DNA of 64,000 nt. Source: AP-15 sp963775875 (GTDB lineage Bacteria; Pseudomonadota; Alphaproteobacteria; ATCC43930; CGMCC-115725). The notes below the pieces were generated by a model, which was not told the DNA's origin, ran no database searches, and saw only the letters and a program-made list of their open reading frames with translations. Of the stretch, positions 9,647 through 19,192 are shown piece by piece (the stretch's first letter is position 1; the number at the start of each line of letters is the position of its first letter). The position numbers and the translations under genes were made by a program. Where the stretch lies: positions 298,666 through 362,665 of the forward strand of contig CAVZKP010000016.1 in the NCBI GenBank assembly GCA_963775875.1, in the 5' to 3' direction.

Positions 9647-10852
9647 GTGCGACTGACCGATCTGCCTCCGGCACAGGCTACCCGCCTCGCCGAACTTGAA
9701 TGCCCGAATTTCACGACCACGCCATGGGTCGCCGGGCCGCCTCTGGCGCAGCGACGCGTCGCGATCGTGTCGTCCGCCGGACTCGTCGTCAGAGGCGAGA
9801 CGCCATTTCGCGGGCGCGATGCGGATTATCGCGTGATCCCGTCCTCGACGACCGCCGACCAGCTGCTGATCAGCCACATCTCGATCAACTTCGACCGGAC
9901 CGGTTTCGAGGAAGATTGGAATGTCGTGTTCCCGCTCGACCGGCTGAACGAGCTGGCCGCCGACGGCGTGATCGGTTCGGTCGCGGCGACCCATTACTCG
10001 TTCATGGGCGCTACCGACCCGGTGCAGATGGAAGGCTATGCGCGCGAGGTCGCCGGCCATCTGCGGAACGACAATGTCGACGCCGTCCTGCTCTCTCCCG
10101 TTTGACCGCTGTGCACGCGCGCCGTGAGCGCGCTTGGACACTTTCTCGAGGAAGAGGGCATCGCGACGGTCGCGATCAGCCTGATCCGGCCGCAGACCGA
10201 AAACACCCGGCCGCCGCGCGCGCTATGGGTGCCGTTCGAGCTGGGCCGCCCGTTCGGCCCGCCGAGCGACCCTGGATTCCAGAAACGAGCGATCCTGGCG
10301 GCGTTACAAATGCTCGAACTTGCCAGAGGTCCAGTGGTGATCGAGGATTTTCCGCTGGATGATCCACGCGAGCGGCCCGATCCCGCCTGGCGTGCACCGC
10401 TCGCCGCGGCGCCGCTTGCCGCTGACGGCGCCACGATCGCCGACGCGCTCGAAAGCGAGCTCGCGCTGCTCGACGGCGGCTATCGCCGCTCGACGGCCGA
10501 ACGCGGGCGGACCACGGTGGGTCTGAGCGGGTTATCGATCGCCGAGGCTGGTCGATATATCGCCGCCTGGCTGCGCGGCGACAATCCGGCGAGCCCGAAT
10601 GCGGAAATGTCGGCGCCGCTGACCCTGCGTTTTGCGGTCGACGATCTGAAGGCCTATTGCCTCGAAGCGGCGCTCGCCGGCAGGGCCAAGCCGTCGAGCA
10701 AGCAGCTCGCCGATTGGTTGTGGGACGAGACGGCGGCCGGAGCGACGATTCTCGCGCTGCGCCGCGCCTATCGCGATGCCGAGGACGATCGGCTCAAGCT
10801 GATCGCCGGCAATTTCCTGGTCCCCGCTCTCCGCGTGCCTCCGGGAGGTTGA
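9647..10852 (+). CDS. GrdB/PrdB-like reductase-family selenoprotein (UGA = Sec153)
   Basis: The frame from GTG 9647 (AAGGAG at 9633-9638) runs to 152 codons, meets TGA at 10103-10105, and continues open in the same frame to 10852, 401 residues in all. The TGA falls at the conserved redox site: PV-U-PLCTRAVSAL, a UxxC motif where relatives, as I remember them, have CPxC. Upstream residues (DADYRVIPSS, ISHISINFDRTGF, AATHYSFMGATDP) and downstream residues (EEEGIATVAISL) both belong to the glycine/sarcosine/betaine/D-proline reductase B family. A SECIS hairpin follows the UGA. In clostridia such proteins reduce amino-acid substrates; the role in this organism is unknown. Standard gene callers would wrongly split it in two. 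Confidence 0.88.
10103..10141 (+). promoter_or_regulatory. Bacterial SECIS element
   Basis: Exactly 11 bases after the UGA (10103-10105) begins a perfect 6-bp stem, GCGCGC (10117-10122) with GCGCGC (10128-10133), capped by the 5-base loop CGTGA containing a GU pair. A lower stem can form between GTG 10111-10113 and CAC 10139-10141. The distance and a G/U in the apical loop match the known geometry of the E. coli fdhF SECIS bound by SelB. Confidence 0.8.
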
Positions 10853-10864
10853 TCCGACGGGCGG

Positions 10865-12007
10865 CTAATTGCCCAGCGCCGCGTCGAGATCGGCGAGGAG
10901 GTCGGCCGGGTCCTCGATCCCGACCGAGAGGCGCAACAGGTCGGGCGGCGCCGGGCTGTCGGCGCCCTCGATCGAGGCGCGGTGCTCGATCAGGCTCTCG
11001 ACCCCGCCGAGCGAGGTAGCGCGCTGCCACAATTCGACGCGCGCCGCGGCGGCGATCGCCGCCTGTGCGCCGCCCGAGACGCGGATGCTGAGCATGCCGC
11101 CAAAGCCGCCGGTCATCTGGCGTGCCGCAATCGCGTGTCCCGGATGGCCCGGCAGCCCGGGATAGAGCACCTCACGGACCCGCCGATCGGCGGCGAGCGC
11201 CGCGGCGATCTGTTGCGCTGATTGGCAGGCGCGCTCGACCCGCGGGAACAAGGTGCGCATGCCGCGCAGCAGCAGGAAGGCCTCGAAGCCGCCAAGGATG
11301 GCGCCGCCGCCGCTGCGCGCCGCGCAAATCCGCTCCCAGAACCGATCCTTGCGCGCCGTGGTCAGGCTGCCGGCGATCACATCGCTGTGCCCGTTCAGGT
11401 ATTTTGTCGCCGAATGCATGACGATATCGGCGCCGAGCGCCAGCGGCCGGGTGAGCACCGGCGTCGCCGCGGTGCTGTCGACCGCCAGCAATGCGCCCGC
11501 CCGGTGGGCGATATCGGCGGCCCCGGCGATGTCGGTCACCGACCATAGCGGGTTGGCCGGGGTCTCGATCCACAAGAGGCGCGTGCCGCCGGGGCGGACC
11601 GCGGCGCGCAGCGCATCGAGCGAGGTCGCGTCGACAAAATCGGTCTCGATCCCCCAGATTTCAGCAAAGTTCTTCAGCCAGCTGCGCAGGCCCCAATACA
11701 TGACCCGCGGCGCCACGACATGGGAAGCGCGCGGCAGGCTCTGAAAAACCGCCGTGGCGGCCGCCATCCCCGACGCGAACAGCAACGAATCCTCGCCGCC
11801 CTCGAGCGCGGTCAACAATGCCTGCGGCTGGTCATAGCTCGGATTGTCGGTGCGTCCATAGCTGCGGCCGCGGCGATATTGGTTGTCCGGATCGCGCAGA
11901 AACGTCGTGGCGACGTGCACCGGCAGCACGATTGCACCGGTCGGCGGATCGCTCCAGCCGAGCGCCTGTGCGGCGATCGTGGCCGGGCGGAGCGGGTTGC
12001 GGGTCAT
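10865..12007 (-). CDS. Trans-sulfuration enzyme (cystathionine beta-lyase/gamma-synthase family)
   Basis: PLP enzyme of 380 residues in the Cys/Met metabolism family. It shows YGRTDNPSYDQPQALLTALEGGE near residue 50, the PLP-binding SATKYLNGHSDV segment with its lysine, and the C-terminal LGGVESLIEHRAS. The start chosen is ATG 12007, which begins a normal family N-terminus; a longer in-frame extension would run into the divergent patatin promoter. It most resembles MetC-type lyases, but gamma-synthase or related specificity cannot be excluded. It converges on the selenoprotein gene with 12 bases between. Confidence 0.88.
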   Translation of the reverse strand: MTRNPLRPATIAAQALGWSDPPTGAIVLPVHVATTFLRDPDNQYRRGRSYGRTDNPSYDQPQALLTALEGGEDSLLFASGMAAATAVFQSLPRASHVVAPRVMYWGLRSWLKNFAEIWGIETDFVDATSLDALRAAVRPGGTRLLWIETPANPLWSVTDIAGAADIAHRAGALLAVDSTAATPVLTRPLALGADIVMHSATKYLNGHSDVIAGSLTTARKDRFWERICAARSGGGAILGGFEAFLLLRGMRTLFPRVERACQSAQQIAAALAADRRVREVLYPGLPGHPGHAIAARQMTGGFGGMLSIRVSGGAQAAIAAAARVELWQRATSLGGVESLIEHRASIEGADSPAPPDLLRLSVGIEDPADLLADLDAALGN

Positions 12008-12137
12008 TGGCGGCCTCCAGCCGCGGCCGGGCGGGCGCGGCTTTGCCCTGCGCCGACCTGCCGCGATCTCTGTGCGATCGGAGCACCTATATTGGCGGTA
12101 TCGCGCACCCGCCGAGCAAGCCGAAAATCCCCGCACC

Positions 12138-13310
12138 ATGTCCGACAGCCGGCCTTTGAGAAGAAAGACGCATGTCCCGCTGCGGCGTCCGTCTTTTGAA
12201 AGGATCGCGCTGATCCTGCAGGGCGGGGGCGCGCTCGGCGCCTATCAGGCCGGGGTCTATCAGGCTCTGGCCGAGGCCGATTTGCATCCCGACTGGGTTG
12301 CCGGCATCTCGATCGGCGCGCTCAACGCGGCCTTGATCGCCGGCAATCCGCCCGCAGCCCGCGTTGCCCGGTTGCGCGAATTCTGGGAGACCGTCACCGC
12401 GCCGCCGCCGGGCGCCGCCTATCTCGCCGGGATCGAACTCCACGACGAGCTGACCCGCCGCCTGGTCAACCAGCTGCACGCGCTCGGCATCCTGCTCGGC
12501 GGCGCTCCCGGATTTTTTTCGCCGCGCGTGCCGCCCCCCTATTTCTACCCGCGCGGCAGCCCGCAAGCGACCAGCTGGTACGATTTGACACCGCTCAAGG
12601 CAACGCTCGAACGGCTGGTCGATTTCGAACGAATCAACGCCGGCGAGCCCCGCTTCAGCGTCGGTGCGGTCAATATCCGAACCGGGAATTTCGTATATTT
12701 TGACAGCACCACCGATCGGATCGGGCCGGAGCAGGTGATGGCGAGCGGCGCTTTGCCGCCCGGCTTTCCGGCAATTGTGATCGATGGTGAGCATTACTGG
12801 GATGGCGGGCTCGTCTCCAATACCCCGCTGCAGTGGGTGCTGGACAGCCGGCCTCGCCAGGATACCTTGGCCTTTCAAATCGACCTGTGGAATGCGCGGG
12901 GCGAATTGCCGCGCGATCTGATGGAGGCGGAGTTGCGCCAGAAGGAGATCCGCTTTTCGAGCCGCACCCGGGCTGCGACCGACCAGTTCAAACAGCAGCA
13001 GCTGATGCGCCGCGCCACCGCCAAGCTGCTCGGCCAGCTCCCCGAAGATCTGCGGCAGACGCCCGAGGCCCGCAGCCTCGCCGCCGAGGCCGACGAAAAG
13101 GTCTACAATATCATCCAACTGATCTATCACGCGCCCAATTACGAAGGCACCTCCAAGGATTACGAATTCTCGCGGCTCACCATGGAGGAGCATTGGCGCG
13201 CCGGCTACAATGATGCGGTCCGGACGCTGCGCCACCCGGAAGTATTGCAGCGCCCCGAGGGAATGGACGGTGTTTTTACTTTCGATCTCGCCCGCGACAG
13301 CCGCGACTAG
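12138..13310 (+). CDS. Patatin-like phospholipase with DUF3734 tail
   Basis: Serine acyl hydrolase of 390 residues. The oxyanion loop GGGALGAYQAG (near residue 30), the nucleophile motif GISIG and the catalytic DGG in YWDGGLVSNTP define the patatin fold. The C-terminal part (about 270-380), with FSSRTRAATDQFKQQQLMR and APNYEGTSKDYEFSRLTMEEHW, matches the DUF3734 region seen in alphaproteobacterial members. No signal peptide is evident. Substrate lipids are unknown. ATG 12138 is preferred over an in-frame upstream extension that overlaps the divergent gene. Confidence 0.92.
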   Translation: MSDSRPLRRKTHVPLRRPSFERIALILQGGGALGAYQAGVYQALAEADLHPDWVAGISIGALNAALIAGNPPAARVARLREFWETVTAPPPGAAYLAGIELHDELTRRLVNQLHALGILLGGAPGFFSPRVPPPYFYPRGSPQATSWYDLTPLKATLERLVDFERINAGEPRFSVGAVNIRTGNFVYFDSTTDRIGPEQVMASGALPPGFPAIVIDGEHYWDGGLVSNTPLQWVLDSRPRQDTLAFQIDLWNARGELPRDLMEAELRQKEIRFSSRTRAATDQFKQQQLMRRATAKLLGQLPEDLRQTPEARSLAAEADEKVYNIIQLIYHAPNYEGTSKDYEFSRLTMEEHWRAGYNDAVRTLRHPEVLQRPEGMDGVFTFDLARDSRD

Positions 13311-13520
13311 GCGAACCATCGAGGAGAGCCGGCCGATGTGGCGCGGCTGGCGGTGCGCGAGGTGGTCGGCGCCAGCCAGCATGTCACCGATCTCGCGCTC
13401 GGTCTCGGCGAAGTCGTGTTCGACTATCTCGAAAGACGACTGAAGCATTTGCCGCCAAAGTGGTTGGTGTCGGCGACGGGGCGTAATAGCCTGCGCGGCA
13501 GCGCGAAGGGAAATCAGGCA

Positions 13521-16256
13521 ATGGCGGCGGGAGCGGATCGGAGACCGGGCGGGGCCGTGGCGGAGACTGCCGAGGCGGTGCGCCTCGCCCAAATCGGCAG
13601 GGGCGTCAAATGGCGGCGCTGGGGACCTTATTTGAGCGACCGGCAATGGGGGACGGTGCGCGAGGATTACAGCCCCTATGGCACTGCCTGGGAATATCTG
13701 CCGCACGACCATGCGCGCAGCCGCGCCTACCGCTGGGGCGAGGACGCGATCGGCGGCTTTGGCGACGAGCAGCTGCTGCTCTGTCTCGGCCTCGCGCTGT
13801 GGAACGGCAAAGACCCGATCCTCAAGGAACGGCTGTTTGGACTGACCAATTCGGAGGGCAATCACGGCGAGGACGTCAAGGAACTCTATTATTACCTCGA
13901 CGGCGTCCCGACCCATTCCTACATGCGCATGCTCTACAAATATCCTCAGGCCGCTTTCCCCTATGCCCAGCTGGTCGAGGAAAATCGGCGGCGCGGCAAG
14001 GGCATGCCGGAATTCGAGCTGATCGACACCGGAGTTTTTGCCGAGGGCCGTTATTTCGATGTCGAGATCGAATACGCCAAGGCCGGGGTCGACGAATTTC
14101 TGATGCAGGTGACGATCCATAATCGCGCCAACGACGAGGCGTCGCTGCACGTGCTGCCGCAGCTTTGGGCGCGCAACGTCTGGTCGTGGCAGCCGGATTC
14201 GATGAAGCCGCGGATTCTGACCCGCGGCGGCGGTTCGGTTTCGGTCGATCATCCGCTGCTGCCGCCAATGCGTCTCGTCTGCGAGGGCGACCCGGAATTT
14301 CTGTTTTGCGAGAACGAGACCAATGTGCGGCGGCTTTGGGGGAGGGAGGCGCCGGGTCAATACTTCAAGGACGGGATCAACGATTACATCGTCAACGGCG
14401 ATGGCGCGGCGGTGAACCCGGCGCGCCTCGGCACCAAAGTCGCGGCGCATTACCAGCTGACCCTGCCGGCGGGCGGCAGCGCCCGGCTGCGGCTGCGGCT
14501 GGCGCCGGACGGCGACGAACCGGGGTTCGTCGATTTCGCCGAAATCCTGCGTCGCCGCAGAGCCGAGGCCGATGAATTCTATGCCGCCCTGCAACAGGAC
14601 ATCGACGACCCCGACACTCGGCTGGTGCAGCGTCAGGCCTTTGCCGGGATGCTGTGGACCAAGCAATTCTTTTATTACGACATTCCCGAATGGCTCGATG
14701 GCGACCCGCTGCAGCCGGCGCCATCGGAGGCGCGTCGGCATGGGCGCAATTCAGCGTGGCGCCATTTGAACAACGCCGACATCATCTCGGTGCCCGACAA
14801 GTGGGAATATCCGTGGTACGCGTCCTGGGACCTCGCATTTCATTGCGTGATCCTGGCTCAGATCGACGCCGGCTACGCCAAACAGCAGCTGCTGCTGCTG
14901 ACCCGGGACTGGTACATGCACCCAAACGGCCAGTTGCCCGCCTATGAATGGGCATTTGGCGACGTCAACCCGCCGGTGCATGCCTGGGCGGCCTGGCGGG
15001 TCTATGAAATCGATCGCGCCCAGCAGGGCGGTCCGGGCGACCGGGCATTTCTCGAACGCGTCTTCCACCGGTTGATGCTGAACTTCACCTGGTGGGTCAA
15101 CCGCAAGGATGTCGATGGCCGCAACATTTTCGAAGGGGGTTTTCTCGGTCTCGACAATATCGGCATTTTCGATCGCAGCGCGCCATTGCCGACCGGCGGC
15201 ACCATCAATCAGTCGGACGGCACCGCCTGGATGGCGATGTACACGCTCAATCTGATGCGCATCGCCCTCGAACTCGCGCTCGACGACCGCGTCTATGAAG
15301 ATATCGCCTCGAAATTCTTCGAGCATTTCCTCTACATTGCCGGGGCGATGACCAATATCGGCGGCGAAGGCATCGGTTTGTGGGACGATGCCGACGAGTT
15401 CTATTATGACGTGCTGCACCTGCCCGATGGCGAGCGGATTCCGCTGCGGCTGCGCTCGATGGTCGGGCTGATCCCGCTATTCGCGGTCGAGGTGCTGGAT
15501 TCTTCGGTATTCGCCCGGCTGCCGAGATTCAGCGCGCGCGCCCACTGGTTTCTCGATCACCGCCCGCAACTGGCGAGCCTGGTCTCGCGCTGGAACGACC
15601 CCAGCGCCGGAGAACGGCATCTGTTGTCCCTGCTGCGCGGCCACCGGATGAAACGCCTGTTGAGCCGCATGCTCGACGAGACCGAATTTCTGTCGGATTA
15701 CGGGGTGCGCTCGCTGTCCAAGTTCCACGAAAACAACCCCTATGTGTTCGAGCATGCCGGCAACCAGATCAGCGTCCACTACGTGGCTGGTGAGTGTGCG
15801 ACCGACGTGTTTGGCGGCAATTCGAACTGGCGCGGGCCGATCTGGTTTCCGGTCAATTTTTTGCTGATCGAATCACTGCAAAGATTTCACAGCTATTACG
15901 GCGACGATTTCACCGTCGAATGCCCGGTCGGTTCCGGCAATCAGATGCACCTGGGCGAGGTGGCGGCGGAGCTGTCGCGGCGCCTGTGCCGGCTGTTTCT
16001 GCGCGACGAGGCCGGACATCGACCGGTATTCGGCAACTCGCCGCTCGAACAGAACGATCCGCACTTCCGCGATAACGTACTGTTTTACGAATTTTTCAAC
16101 GGCGATACCGGCATGGGTCTCGGCGCCGCGCATCAGACCGGCTGGTCCGCGCTGGTGGCGCTGCTGCTGCGAACCTATCCAACGGCCCGCACCGCCGAGG
16201 CGGCACCGCCGCCATCGACCGAGGCGGTTTTGCCCGAGCCGGTCGGCGCGCACTGA
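13521..16256 (+). CDS. GH63-type glucosidase
   Basis: Large glycoside hydrolase of 911 residues from ATG 13521. The N-terminal signature WGPYLSDRQWGTVREDYSP and the HDHARSRAYRWGEDAIGGF and GLTNSEGNHGEDVKE segments place it with bacterial GH63 (MGH1-like) glucosidases; the (alpha/alpha)6 barrel part carries WYASWDLAFH and NQSDGTAWMAMY. No signal peptide, so probably cytosolic. The frame is open upstream to GTG 13338, adding 61 codons not normal in this family. It is followed directly by the debranching enzyme, suggesting a glycogen, trehalose or oligosaccharide role. Confidence 0.9.
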   Translation: MAAGADRRPGGAVAETAEAVRLAQIGRGVKWRRWGPYLSDRQWGTVREDYSPYGTAWEYLPHDHARSRAYRWGEDAIGGFGDEQLLLCLGLALWNGKDPILKERLFGLTNSEGNHGEDVKELYYYLDGVPTHSYMRMLYKYPQAAFPYAQLVEENRRRGKGMPEFELIDTGVFAEGRYFDVEIEYAKAGVDEFLMQVTIHNRANDEASLHVLPQLWARNVWSWQPDSMKPRILTRGGGSVSVDHPLLPPMRLVCEGDPEFLFCENETNVRRLWGREAPGQYFKDGINDYIVNGDGAAVNPARLGTKVAAHYQLTLPAGGSARLRLRLAPDGDEPGFVDFAEILRRRRAEADEFYAALQQDIDDPDTRLVQRQAFAGMLWTKQFFYYDIPEWLDGDPLQPAPSEARRHGRNSAWRHLNNADIISVPDKWEYPWYASWDLAFHCVILAQIDAGYAKQQLLLLTRDWYMHPNGQLPAYEWAFGDVNPPVHAWAAWRVYEIDRAQQGGPGDRAFLERVFHRLMLNFTWWVNRKDVDGRNIFEGGFLGLDNIGIFDRSAPLPTGGTINQSDGTAWMAMYTLNLMRIALELALDDRVYEDIASKFFEHFLYIAGAMTNIGGEGIGLWDDADEFYYDVLHLPDGERIPLRLRSMVGLIPLFAVEVLDSSVFARLPRFSARAHWFLDHRPQLASLVSRWNDPSAGERHLLSLLRGHRMKRLLSRMLDETEFLSDYGVRSLSKFHENNPYVFEHAGNQISVHYVAGECATDVFGGNSNWRGPIWFPVNFLLIESLQRFHSYYGDDFTVECPVGSGNQMHLGEVAAELSRRLCRLFLRDEAGHRPVFGNSPLEQNDPHFRDNVLFYEFFNGDTGMGLGAAHQTGWSALVALLLRTYPTARTAEAAPPPSTEAVLPEPVGAH

Positions 16257-18291
16257 CGGGAGTTCCACCGGACCCGCTATCCCGGCTGGCGCCGATCCGT
16301 TTCGGCCGCGCGGTTTGCGGCGAACTCGACACCGCCGAACGGCGAGAGTGGTGGATCGCCAACGGCCGCGGCGGCTATGCCGGCGGCACGATCGCGCTAA
16401 GCCTGACGCGACGCTATCACGCACTGCTGGTGGCGCCGGTCGATCCCCCGCTGGGCCGCGTCCTGGTTCTCGCCAAGGCTGAGGCAAGTTTCGTCGAGAG
16501 CGGCGTTTCGCAGCCACTGTCCAGCAATCGCTGGTCGAGCGGCGCGGTCGCGCCCGAGGGTTATCTGGCGCTCGAAAGCTTTCACCTGGATGGCACGATC
16601 CCGGTGTGGCGTTTCGCCTTTTCCGGCCGCCTCGTCGAGCAACGGATCTGGATGGAGCCCGATGCCGACACGGTCCATGTCGCCTGGCGGCTCGAAGGCG
16701 AGATCGAGGCCGGGGCGCCGCATCTGTCGGTGGCGCTGCTCGCCAATGGCCGCGACCATCATGGCGAAACCTGGCCGCCCGGTTTCGTGCCGCGGATCCT
16801 CGCCGATGGCCGGACCCTGACGGTCGCCGTCGCCGGCCGGTTCACCCTGCGCATCGCCGCGAGCGGCGGCGGGATCACGGCGCGCAGCGACTGGTATCGC
16901 GATTTCGATCTACCGATCGAGCGCGAACGCGGTCTCGGCGCATGCGACTCGCACCTCCATGTCGGCGACCTCGATCTGCCGCTGGCAGCCGGGAATTTGG
17001 AGCGGCTTTACCGCTGGCCTGGATGGGCAGGCAGCGGCCGATCTCGACGCCGCGCTCGAACGCCGCCGCGAGCATGACCGTCGGGTGCTGCAACGCGCGA
17101 TCACCGCCGATCCGGTTTTTGCCGGCGCGCCGGGTTGGGTCATGCGGCTGGTGCTGGCGACCGATCTCTATGTCATCGCCCGCCCGCTGCCGGGCCTGAT
17201 CGAGGGGCGCTCGGTCATCGCCGGCTATCCGTGGTTCGGCGATTGGGGTCGCGACACGATGATCTCGCTGCCCGGGCTGTGTCTGGCGACCGGCCGGTTC
17301 GACACGCGCGCGGGCGATCCTCGAAACCTTCGCCCGCTTTGTCGATCGAGGGATGCTGCCCAATGTCTTTCCCGGCGCCGGCGCTACGCCCGAGTACAAC
17401 ACCGCCGACGCGACCCTGTGGTTCATCGAGGCGTGGCGCGGCTATGTCGACGCCACCGGCGACGAGGCAGCGTTGCGGCGGGTCTTTCCGGTGCTGGCCG
17501 ACATCGTCGACTGGCACGTCAAGGGCACCCGCTACGGCATCGCCGTCGATCCTGCGGACGGGCTGCTGCACGCCGGCGAGAAGGGTGTCCAACTGACCTG
17601 GATGGATGCGCGCGTCGGCGACTGGGTCGTCACGCCGCGCATCGGCAAGCCGGTCGAGATCAATGCCTTGTGGTACAATGCGCTAACCGCGATGGCAAAT
17701 TTGGCCCGGCGGATCGGCGAGCCGGACCAGCGCTATCGCGCCGCAGCGGACAAGGCCTGCCGCGGATTTGCCCGGTTTGCGCTGCCGGACGGCGCGCGGG
17801 CTCTACGATGTCATCGATGGACCCGACGGGCCCGATGCGAGCCTGCGGCCGAACCAGCTTTTTGCCGTCAGCCTGCCGGCGAGCCCGCTCGATCCGGCGA
17901 TGCAGCGCGCGGTGCTGCGGCGCTGCGGCGAGGCGCTGGTCACCTCCTACGGCCTGCGTTCGCTGGCGCCTGACGCGCCGGCATATTGCGGCGCCTGTCG
18001 CGGCGCCGTGAGCGAGCGCGACGGGCCTATCACCAGGGCACGGTGTGGGCCTGGCTGCTCGGTCCCTGGGCACAGGCCCATTATCGCGTCCACCGCGACG
18101 CCGCGGCGGCGCAGCGCTTTCTCGAGCCGATCGGCGATCATCTGGCCGATGCCGGGCTCGGCCAGGTCAGCGAGATCTTTGACGGCGACCCGCCGCACCG
18201 GCCGCGCGGCTGCCCGGCGCAAGCCTGGTCGGTGGCCTGCGTGCTCGAAGCCTGGTGGCGGCTCGAACGGACCAAATCAGCCGCCCGGTAA
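16253..18291 (+). pseudogene. Glycogen debranching enzyme (amylo-alpha-1,6-glucosidase), four frameshifts
   Basis: Translation in successive frames gives one continuous GDE protein: an N-terminal GDE domain (ERREWWIANGRGGYAGGT, TRRYHALLVAP) and a catalytic domain (GYPWFGDWGRDTMISLPGL, NVFPGAGATPEYNTADATLW, LTWMDARVGDWVVTPRIGKPVEINALWYNAL, YHQGTVWAWLLGPW). Frames switch near 17018 (extra C), 17312-17314 (extra G), 17798-17800 (extra G) and 18024 (missing base). Corrected length is close to 678 residues. No ATG or GTG is visible before residue 59; the frame simply opens at the end of the GH63 gene, so the start is uncertain. No conserved block is missing, so sequence error is likelier than decay. 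Confidence 0.82.
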
Positions 18292-18341
18292 TCCGGGAGC
18301 CGGTCACGCTCTGTTGATCCGCGGCGCAGCTGCAGCGCGGT

Positions 18342-19064
18342 ATGATCGACGGCATGATCAAAACCGGCGCGGCGCTTGCCTCACTGTTGCTGTGGTCGGC
18401 TATGCCGGCGGCCCAGGCGATAGCCGCGCAGCCGGTCGTGGTCGAGCTGTTCACCTCCGAAGGCTGTTCTTCGTGTCCGCCGGCCGATGCGCTGCTTGCC
18501 GAGCTGGCAAACCGCCCGGACTTGCTGACGCTGTCGTTTCATGTCGATTACTGGGACCGGCTAGGCTGGAGAGACCCGTTTTCGAGCCCGGCGGCGACCG
18601 CACGCCAGGAGCACTACGCCGGCCTCCTCGGCCTCGAGACCGTCTACACGCCGCAGATCGTGGTCGACGGCAGATGGCAGGCGGTGGGTTCGGACCGAAG
18701 CGATGTCGACCGCGCGCTCGCCGCCGCCGGCAGCAAAGCCGCCACCCTATCGGTGCGGCTGACCGTCGATCATGACCGCGCCGAGATCAGCATCGGTCCG
18801 AACGCCGGCGCGGCCGGTGCGTCGGTGGTGCTGATCGGCTTTGATCGCCGCCGTGTCGATACGGTCGAACGCGGCGAAAACGCCGGGCGCACCCTGACCC
18901 ATGTCGATGTCGTGCTCGGCATCGAAGAGGTCGGGCGGTTTTCCGGCGGAGCGAACCGGATTGCGGCGCCGGTGCCGTGGCCCAGCGACCGCCTGGCCGC
19001 AATCGTGCAGGCGCCGAACGGGCATATCCTCGGCGCCGCGGCGGTCGATCGCGATCCGCTTTGA
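18342..19064 (+). CDS. Secreted DUF1223 thioredoxin-like protein
   Basis: Protein of 240 residues with a signal peptide (hydrophobic about 9-25, then AQAIAAQ). After it comes VVELFTSEGCSSCPPADALL, the DUF1223 hallmark with a CxxC pair, then FHVDYWDRLGWRDPFS and TPQIVVDG. This is a thioredoxin-like fold of unknown role, probably periplasmic. ATG 18354 is an alternative start. It follows the debranching enzyme by 50 bases and probably has its own promoter. Confidence 0.88.
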   Translation: MIDGMIKTGAALASLLLWSAMPAAQAIAAQPVVVELFTSEGCSSCPPADALLAELANRPDLLTLSFHVDYWDRLGWRDPFSSPAATARQEHYAGLLGLETVYTPQIVVDGRWQAVGSDRSDVDRALAAAGSKAATLSVRLTVDHDRAEISIGPNAGAAGASVVLIGFDRRRVDTVERGENAGRTLTHVDVVLGIEEVGRFSGGANRIAAPVPWPSDRLAAIVQAPNGHILGAAAVDRDPL

Positions 19065-19192
19065 GCCGGGCGTCACCGAGGCAATCCACAATCATTGCCA
19101 AAACCGGGGTTGCCGCGGCCGTTGCCGGCGCGGTTGGCTGGACGGCGGCGATCGTGGCATCCTCGGCGAAACCTCGAACCGGAGCCGCCCCC

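Noticed and set aside
10124..10852. Independent gene starting at GTG 10124 after the selenoprotein stop
   Set aside because: It is in the same frame as the upstream ORF, continues the same family, and its start would lie inside the SECIS loop with no ribosome site.
12087..14741. Very long minus-strand frame opposite the patatin and GH63 genes
   Set aside because: Antisense shadow of high-G+C coding sequence; composition rich in R, Q and H with no domain, while the plus strand has clear families.
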